DNA from: JAVKSL01 sp050744085
Lineage (GTDB): Bacteria > Actinomycetota > Acidimicrobiia > Acidimicrobiales > JAJPHD01
Assembly (NCBI GenBank): GCA_050744085.1
Contig: JBOGGU010000092.1
Coordinates: 32,253-96,252, forward strand
Direction of reading: 5' to 3'
DNA length: 64,000 nucleotides
Within the stretch, counting starts at the first letter, position 1. The number at the start of each line of letters is the position of its first letter. Made by a program: the position numbers and the translations under genes. The notes below the pieces were generated by a model, which was given only the letters and a program-made list of their open reading frames with translations, searched no databases and was not told the DNA's origin. This document shows positions 59,023 to 64,000 of this stretch, one piece after another.

Positions 59023-60027
59023 ATGCACGTGCCCGAACCGAGAGAGCCTCGACAGATGAAGCTGTTCGACCCCGTCACGCACCGTGCGAGGGCCGGCTCA
59101 CCCGGGACGCCATTGAAGAAGGCCCCCACGTTTGTGGTCAGGAAGCATGAGGAGGAGCCCGACTACTCGAAGCTGGTCAGCGAGCAGTCTGCCCTGGTCC
59201 TGGGGGACGCTCATGCGGTCCTGCGGGCGCTGCCCAACGAGTGCGCCCAGACCGTCGTCACCTCGCCGCCGTACTGGTCGCTCCGGGACTACGGGATCGA
59301 GGGCCAGGTCGGCCTCGAGGGCTCCGTCTTCGACTTCGTCGCGGCGCTCGCGGACATTTTCGACGAGGTCCTGCGGGTCCTGCGAGGAGACGGGACCCTT
59401 TGGCTGAACATCGGGGACTCGTACACGTCCGGCGGGCGGACGTGGCGCGCCCCCGACAAGAAGAACCCGGCGAGGGCAATGTCCGTGCGGCCACCAACTC
59501 CCGAGGGGCTGAAGCCCAAGGACCTGATCGGCGTGCCATGGCGCCTCGCCTTCGCCCTCCAGGAGCGGGGTTGGTACCTGCGTTCCGACATCATCTGGAA
59601 CAAGCCGAACGCTCAACCGGAGAGCGTGAGTGACCGGCCGACTCGTTCTCACGAGTATCTGTTCCTGTTCTCCAAAAGCGAGCGCTACCGCTACGACGAG
59701 ATGGCTGTGCGTGGCCCGAACGACCGCCGCCTGCGCACGGTGTGGGACCTGCCGACCAAGGTCTATCGAGAGGCATCCGGGCACTTCGCCACCTTCCCGC
59801 CGAGCCTCGTGGAACCATGCGTGCGCATGGCGACCGGGCCCGGAGAGTTGGTCCTGGACCCTTTCGTGGGCTCCGGGACATCAAGCTTGGCGGCCGGGCT
59901 CCTGGAGCGGCGCTTCGTGGGTATCGAGTTGAACCCTGCGTACCTGGAGATGGCCCGTAACCGCCTGGTTTGCAACGGGTTCGAGGAGCTCGCGGACGAG
60001 GGCCTCGGCAAGGCGATGGATGGCTGA
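59023..60027 (+). CDS. DNA methyltransferase of an XcyI-type R-M system (beta class, N4-cytosine likely)
   Basis: A 334-residue methyltransferase from ATG 59023 (ATG 59056 also possible). Catalytic motif IV is TSPPYWSLRDYG (about 80-91) and the SAM motif I DPFVGSGTSSLAAGLLERRF is at about 279-298. The order IV-target region-I defines the beta class. S-P-P-Y with W is usual for N4-cytosine enzymes. It overlaps the endonuclease gene by 8 bp. It should protect the host at the site cut by the partner, predicted CCCGGG. Confidence 0.9.
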   Translation: MHVPEPREPRQMKLFDPVTHRARAGSPGTPLKKAPTFVVRKHEEEPDYSKLVSEQSALVLGDAHAVLRALPNECAQTVVTSPPYWSLRDYGIEGQVGLEGSVFDFVAALADIFDEVLRVLRGDGTLWLNIGDSYTSGGRTWRAPDKKNPARAMSVRPPTPEGLKPKDLIGVPWRLAFALQERGWYLRSDIIWNKPNAQPESVSDRPTRSHEYLFLFSKSERYRYDEMAVRGPNDRRLRTVWDLPTKVYREASGHFATFPPSLVEPCVRMATGPGELVLDPFVGSGTSSLAAGLLERRFVGIELNPAYLEMARNRLVCNGFEELADEGLGKAMDG

Positions 60028-60985
60028 GTTCGCCCTCCCGCCACCCGCCCGTCAGGTCTACATCCGAAGCTTCCTGGCGAATGCCCGGACCAGCGTCTTG
60101 AGCGACGCAATCCGGGACGCCGTACGACTGGTCGACCCCGCCACCCTTGCGGCCGAGATGGACCAGCACGCTCCTCCCGCTGCCCGCCAGATCCTCCAGG
60201 GTCTGGGGGTGAGGGACGATACGGTGTTTGCCGTACCTTCGGTGCTCCGTCAGGACCCGCGGACCCTCGGTTACTACCGCCTGTTGCTCGGCGTCTCCCA
60301 GAAGCGCTTCTACGGTCGCGGCTCGGGTATGGGACCGTTCAAGGCGATGGAGGACAGGGGTGGCATTCGGGCCGATCTCGATCGGGCCATCCCGGAGCTG
60401 TGCAAGGCGATGAACCAGGCGATGGGCGAGCTTGTCACGACCGTTGGCGCGGCGTTGACCCCCTTGGACGTGGAGCAGCTTCCACTGATGACCCTCGGCG
60501 CGCAGGCCGACGGGTCCTGGCGGACCCGCATCGGCCAGAGGGCTACCGAGGACGTGTTCGATGCCCTGAAGAGCGTCGTCAAGGCTCAGGGAATCGCCTA
60601 CGTGGATGGAGCCCATGCCTTGTCGCTGACCAACGCAGCGCAGCGCCACGTGACCATCGCCTTGGCTGCCGATCCCGACGTCGTCATCAAGGAGACGGTG
60701 AACACACAGGAATTCTTCAAGGTCGCCATCGAGATCAAGGGTGGTACCGACCACAGCAACGCCCACAACCGTGCCGGAGAGGCGGAGAAGTCCCACCGCA
60801 AGGCGGCCGATGACGGAGCGTCGGACTTCTGGACCGTCATGAGCACGACCGGTGTCTCGATGAGCACGCTGCGCACCGAGAGCCCTACGACAAAGCAGTG
60901 GTTCGATCTCGAGGAGGTCCTGGCGGGCGCTGGACCGGGCTGGGATCGGCTTGTCAACCACGTCCGCATCGTCATGGGCATCTGA
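60020..60985 (+). CDS. XcyI-family type II restriction endonuclease
   Basis: A 321-residue endonuclease of the XcyI family (CCCGGG-cutting XcyI/Cfr9I/XmaI relatives). N-terminus AEFALPPPARQVYIRSFLAN; family stretch LRQDPRTLGYYRLLLGVSQK with RFYGRGSGMGPFK. A PD-(D/E)xK-like core is visible as D218-P-D220, then E238-I-K240 in KVAIEIKGGTDHSNAHNRAG. ATG 60020 lies inside the methyltransferase 3' end, so both are made from one message. Cleavage specificity is inferred from family membership. Confidence 0.85.
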   Translation: MAEFALPPPARQVYIRSFLANARTSVLSDAIRDAVRLVDPATLAAEMDQHAPPAARQILQGLGVRDDTVFAVPSVLRQDPRTLGYYRLLLGVSQKRFYGRGSGMGPFKAMEDRGGIRADLDRAIPELCKAMNQAMGELVTTVGAALTPLDVEQLPLMTLGAQADGSWRTRIGQRATEDVFDALKSVVKAQGIAYVDGAHALSLTNAAQRHVTIALAADPDVVIKETVNTQEFFKVAIEIKGGTDHSNAHNRAGEAEKSHRKAADDGASDFWTVMSTTGVSMSTLRTESPTTKQWFDLEEVLAGAGPGWDRLVNHVRIVMGI

Positions 60986-61033
60986 CCGGAGCCTGGGGCC
61001 TCGAAGTCGTGCCGGACGCTAGGGTCGGAACAG

Positions 61034-61759
61034 ATGAAAGACGTCACCGATGCCACTTTCGAGGCAGATGTCCTCGCCCGCTCCGACCAGGTCCCCGTGG
61101 TGGTCGACCTGTGGGCGCCCTGGTGCGGGCCCTGTACCACCCTCGGCCCGGTCCTGGAGAGGGTCGTGGCCGCCACTGGCGGGAAGGTCGAGCTGGCGAA
61201 GGTCAACGTCGACGAGAACCCCCGGATCTCGGCCTCTTTCGGGGTGCAGTCGATCCCCGCTGTCTTCGCCCTGCGGGACCGCCAGATCGTGGACCGCTTC
61301 GTCGGTGCGCTGCCGGAGGCAGCGGTGACCTCCTGGGTGGCAGGCCTGGCCCCCCCCAAGTCCGAGGTCGAGCTGCTCATCGAGAACGGCGAGGAGGACA
61401 ACTTGCGCCGTGCCCTGGAGATCGAGCCGGGGAACACCGCAGCCGTGCTCGCCCTGGCGGAGCTGTTGGTGACCGACCAGAGGCCGGAGGAGGCGCTGGG
61501 CATCCTCGCTCGCATCCCCGAGACGGGTGAGACCAAGAGGGTCGCTGCCCTCGCACGCCTGGCGGTGGCGGAGGCCGAAGGAGCAGCCCCCCCCTTGGAG
61601 GAAGCCGACGACCTGGGGCCCCGCCTGGACGCCCTTTTGGAACGCGTTCGTGGTGACGACGAAGCCCGGCAGGAGTTCGTCGACTTGCTGGAGACCATGG
61701 GGCCCGAGGACCCTCGCACGGCTCCTTATCGCAAGGCCCTGACCGCCAGGATCTTCTGA
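61034..61759 (+). CDS. thioredoxin-TPR protein (CnoX/YbbN-like)
   Basis: A 241-residue cytosolic protein. The thioredoxin domain (1-110) has VVVDLWAPWCGPCTTLGPVL with an intact CGPC and cis-Pro in GVQSIPAVFAL. The C-terminal half (about 115-241) is helical and TPR-like: RRALEIEPGNTAAVLALAEL, LVTDQRPEEALGILARI and EARQEFVDLLETMGPEDPR. This layout is that of CnoX chaperedoxins, which protect clients from oxidation. Start ATG 61034. Confidence 0.9.
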   Translation: MKDVTDATFEADVLARSDQVPVVVDLWAPWCGPCTTLGPVLERVVAATGGKVELAKVNVDENPRISASFGVQSIPAVFALRDRQIVDRFVGALPEAAVTSWVAGLAPPKSEVELLIENGEEDNLRRALEIEPGNTAAVLALAELLVTDQRPEEALGILARIPETGETKRVAALARLAVAEAEGAAPPLEEADDLGPRLDALLERVRGDDEARQEFVDLLETMGPEDPRTAPYRKALTARIF

Positions 61760-61786
61760 GGACAGGGGTCGCAGCGCTCGGGCACG

Positions 61787-61885
61787 GTGCAGGGCCACGG
61801 TGAGGGCGACGGACAGAGCCACGGGCGGGCCCACGGCGAGGGCGAGGGCGACGGCGACGGGCAGGGCCACGGACAGGCCCACTGA
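61787..61885 (+). repeat. GGC-CAC/GAC hexamer-like repeat with His/Gly-rich open frame
   Basis: A run of GGGCNACG-type units between the thioredoxin gene and folP. In one frame a GTG opens a 32-codon ORF rich in Gly, His, Asp, Glu and Gln (starts VQGHGEGDGQSHGRAHGE). In the folP frame it reads as a Thr/Arg/Ala leader. Expression of either is unproven. Confidence 0.5.
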
Positions 61886-61913
61886 GGGCGACCGTGAGGG
61901 CCACGACGAGGCG

Positions 61914-62753
61914 ATGCCGGTGAGGCTGGTCCTCGGGCGCCACAGCTGGGATCTCTCCACCCGAGCCCTGGTGATGGGCATCCTGAACAGGACACCGGAC
62001 TCGTTCTACGACGGCGGCGCTCACCTGGACATGGGAGCCTTCGTCGAAAGGGCGGCGCAGCTCGTGGCGGACGGCGCGGACCTGCTAGACGTCGGGGGCG
62101 TCACGGCCGGGCCCGGACCGGAGGTCACCCTCGACGAGGAGCTCGAGCGGGTGGTCCCGGCGGTGGAGGCGCTGGCCTCCCGCTGGGAGGTGCCCGTCTC
62201 CGTGGACACCTGGCGCTCGGAAGTTGCGAACGAGGCGTTCGCTGCGGGCGCCGTCCTGGGGAACGACATAAGCGGCTTTGCCGATCCAGCCTACCTGCGG
62301 GTTGCTTCGGCAGCAGGAGCCTCCGTCGTGGCCACCCACATCCGGCTGGCCCCACGAGTGCCCGATCCGGCCCCGGACTACGGGGACGTGGTGGTCGAGG
62401 TGGTCGCCTACCTCGCCGAGCGGGCTGCGTGGGCAGCGGGGGCAGGGCTGGGGCCCGAGCGGGTGGTCCTCGACGCTGGCCTGGACCTCGGCAAGGGCCC
62501 GTCACACTCGCTGCAGCTGCTGCGGGCGTCCGGACGCCTCGCAGCCCTGGGCCACCCTGTGCTCGTGGCAGCGTCCAACAAGGCTTTCCTGGGAGCGGTG
62601 CTCGGCCTGGGGCTCGGCGAGCGCCGCGAGGCTTCCCTGGCTGCTGCGGCGGTAGCGGTCATGAGGGGCGCCCGCCTGGTCCGCACCCACGACGTGGTGG
62701 GTGCTCGGCGGGTCTGCGCGACACTTGCCGCAGTGATGGAGGCAGGCGATTGA
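61914..62753 (+). CDS. folP2: dihydropteroate synthase homologue, FolP2 type
   Basis: A 279-residue TIM-barrel protein. ATG 61914 begins MPVRLVLGRHSWDLSTRALV; MGILNRTPDSFYDGGAHLD is the DHPS pterin-binding start. The second loop reads DVGGVTAGPGPEV instead of the catalytic GGESTRPG of true DHPS; the same change is found in mycobacterial FolP2, which lacks DHPS activity. Other segments (VSVDTWRSEVANEAFAAGA, LDAGLDLGKGPSHSLQLLRA) retain the fold. So a folate role is doubtful. An in-frame Thr/Arg-rich leader upstream is repeat-derived. The stop overlaps the holA TTG start. Confidence 0.85.
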   Translation: MPVRLVLGRHSWDLSTRALVMGILNRTPDSFYDGGAHLDMGAFVERAAQLVADGADLLDVGGVTAGPGPEVTLDEELERVVPAVEALASRWEVPVSVDTWRSEVANEAFAAGAVLGNDISGFADPAYLRVASAAGASVVATHIRLAPRVPDPAPDYGDVVVEVVAYLAERAAWAAGAGLGPERVVLDAGLDLGKGPSHSLQLLRASGRLAALGHPVLVAASNKAFLGAVLGLGLGERREASLAAAAVAVMRGARLVRTHDVVGARRVCATLAAVMEAGD

Positions 62754-63769
62754 GCGAGGCCCAGGTCCACCTGGTGCGGGGCGACGACGCGTCGCTGGTG
62801 GCCGAAGCGGTCATTGCCCTGGTGGCATCGCTGGCCGGAGACGAAGACACTCGTCTGGTGGTGGAGGACCACGGCCCCGAGGCCCGCGGGGCTGAGGGGG
62901 CCGATGACGACCCCGTTGGAGCGGTCCTCGAAGCGTGCCGCACGGCTCCGTTCCTGACCGCCAGGCGGGTGGTGGTGCTGCGCGACGTGGGGCGCCTGCG
63001 GGCAGAGGACACCGAGCGGCTGATCTCCGGCTTCGGGCACCTGGCCCCGAGCACCCAGCTGGTCCTGGCGGCTGGCGGGGGGGCGCTGCCGCCCAAGCTG
63101 GCAGCAGCGGCGCGCAAGCAGGGCGAGGTGCTCGACGCCTCCGCGCCGCAGGGACGGGACCGCATCGGCTGGGTCACCCAACGAGCTCGGGGCGGCCCGG
63201 TTCGCCTCGACGCAGCGGCGACCGCGCTCGTGGAGGGTCACCTGGGCTCGGACCTGGCACGACTCTCTGGCCTGCTGGAGTCCCTGGCGGCGGCTTATGG
63301 CGAAGGGGCCAAGGTGGGGCCTGCAGAGGTGGCGCCATTCCTTGGGGAGTCGGGCGGGGCGATGCCCTGGGACCTCACCGATGCGATCGACCGCTCCGAC
63401 ACCGCCGCCGCCCTCGCGGCGTTGCGCCGCCTGCTCAGCGCGGGCCAACGCCACCCCCTCACCATCGTGTCGGTGCTCCACCGTCACTACGGCTACATGC
63501 TGCGCCTGGACGGAGCGGGCGCCACCAGCGACGAGGAGGCCGCAACGATCCTTGGCGTCCGCTCGGCGTGGAGCGCCGGCAAGTCCCTCAAAGCTGCCCG
63601 GCGGCTGGGCTCGGAGGGGGTCGCCCGCGCGATCGGCCTGCTGGCCCGAGCCGACCTGGACCTCAAAGGTGCCACTGCCCTCTCCGACACTGCCGTCCTG
63701 GAGATCCTGGTGGCCCGCCTCTCCCGCCTTGCCCCCAGGCCGAAACGCCCGGCGTCGAGGCGCCGCTGA
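62750..63769 (+). CDS. holA: DNA polymerase III delta subunit HolA
   Basis: A 339-residue clamp-loader subunit. TTG at 62750 overlaps the previous stop (TTGA). VHLVRGDDASLVAEAVIALV, EACRTAPFLTARRVVVLRDV then LVLAAGGGALPPKL, VTQRARGGPVRLDAAATALV and DLARLSGLLESLAAAYGEGA follow the actinobacterial HolA pattern. The C-terminal collar includes LTIVSVLHRHYGYMLRLDG. Basic C-terminus RPKRPASRRR. It normally precedes rpsT, which is not seen before the window ends. Confidence 0.9.
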   Translation: MSEAQVHLVRGDDASLVAEAVIALVASLAGDEDTRLVVEDHGPEARGAEGADDDPVGAVLEACRTAPFLTARRVVVLRDVGRLRAEDTERLISGFGHLAPSTQLVLAAGGGALPPKLAAAARKQGEVLDASAPQGRDRIGWVTQRARGGPVRLDAAATALVEGHLGSDLARLSGLLESLAAAYGEGAKVGPAEVAPFLGESGGAMPWDLTDAIDRSDTAAALAALRRLLSAGQRHPLTIVSVLHRHYGYMLRLDGAGATSDEEAATILGVRSAWSAGKSLKAARRLGSEGVARAIGLLARADLDLKGATALSDTAVLEILVARLSRLAPRPKRPASRRR

Positions 63770-63915
63770 ACCCTATTTTTAGGAATCTTGCTCGCTGCCG
63801 CGTCACCCGCCCTCCCCACTCCCGACCCGTGCGCCGCGCGAGCCGCCCCGGTAGTGCTGCTGAGCGGAAAAGCCACCGGCTGCACAGAGGCGGCTGGGCG
63901 CGCTGATCCAGGGGT

Positions 63916-63950
63916 GCGGGGCGGAGCCCCGCTCGGGGCGTCAGCCCCGA
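63916..63950. terminator. two adjacent GC-rich hairpins
   Basis: GCGGGGC-GGA-GCCCCGC at 63916-63932 is followed at once by TCGGGGC-GTCA-GCCCCGA at 63933-63950. Located about 150 bp after holA in sequence without a recognisable gene (63770-64000). Could terminate holA or be a REP-like unit. Confidence 0.45.
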
Positions 63951-64000
63951 CTGCGTCGGGTGCGGGGCTGAGCCTGTATGGCCAGCTTGAGGCGAGTGGC

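Overview
The window is a high-GC chromosomal segment with dense coding on both strands, many GTG/TTG starts, 4-bp start/stop overlaps and several probably leaderless genes. The gene set crgA, pabA/trpG, pknB, pbpA, pstP, fhaB, fhaA is the hallmark cell-division/signalling locus of Actinomycetota. Together with an archaeal/eukaryotic-type prolyl-tRNA synthetase, an NmtR orthologue, a FolP2-type dihydropteroate synthase homologue and an ECF42-type sigma factor, it points to an actinobacterium. An uncultured or Acidimicrobiia-like lineage is plausible, but that is inference.

Layout. 1-4.8 kb: partial proA, a wrecked ctpJ-like nickel/cobalt ATPase facing an intact nmtR, a Tat-exported small protein with an unknown partner, proS and mgsA. 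4.8-8.4 kb: a leaderless operon of a DUF4097 protein, a DUF2089 regulator and a DrrAB-like ABC exporter. 8.4-18 kb: a PHP-family protein, a VapC remnant, and the potassium system. Its kdpD is split into two divergent genes (KdpD-USP sensor on minus, membrane histidine kinase on plus) with a 100-bp MITE-like element between them, followed by kdpE, a micro-ORF and kdpFABC. 18-31 kb: CDF exporter, PQQ-propeller lipoprotein, gnd, DUF488, two convergent ferredoxin-reductase-like flavoproteins (one frameshifted), a SEC-C protein, a TetR/SDR operon and a PurD-like gene behind a frameshifted VOC gene.

31-34.4 kb is an accessory patch: truncated DUF1275, ICMT-like enzyme, an antitoxin-like/DUF6036 nucleotidyltransferase pair, tRNA-Gly(CCC), and remains of a tyrosine integrase and a surface lipoprotein. 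34.4-36.5 kb holds a YCII/ECF42 sigma pair and DUF1801. 36.7-38.8 kb is a TetR/MFS drug-efflux pair with a visible operator. 38.9-40.5 kb is a compact merR-merB-thioredoxin-fold operon with a classical MerR promoter and no merA. 40.9-43.6 kb encodes a two-gene version of a rifampin-phosphotransferase/PEP-synthase-like dikinase, followed by a CaCA exchanger. 44.6-53.3 kb is rlmN and the crgA to fhaA locus, closed by tRNA-Leu(CAG). 53.5-57.5 kb holds a TetR/membrane pair, a doubly inactivated membrane gene, a RES-Xre toxin-antitoxin and a broken putative immunity gene. 57.7-61 kb has an FMN reductase, an ABM monooxygenase and a type II restriction-modification pair of the XcyI family (predicted CCCGGG). 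61-63.8 kb holds a CnoX-like thioredoxin, folP2-like and holA.

Recurring themes are metal and ion handling (NmtR/CtpJ remnant, Kdp, CDF, MerRB, CaCA), several self-regulated TetR units with palindromic operators, many in-frame short tandem repeats inside proteins, and a striking number of genes broken by a single-base indel. The most unusual features are the divergent split kdpD with its MITE and the split RPH-like phosphotransferase, whose two genes together match the length and domain order of the single-chain enzyme.
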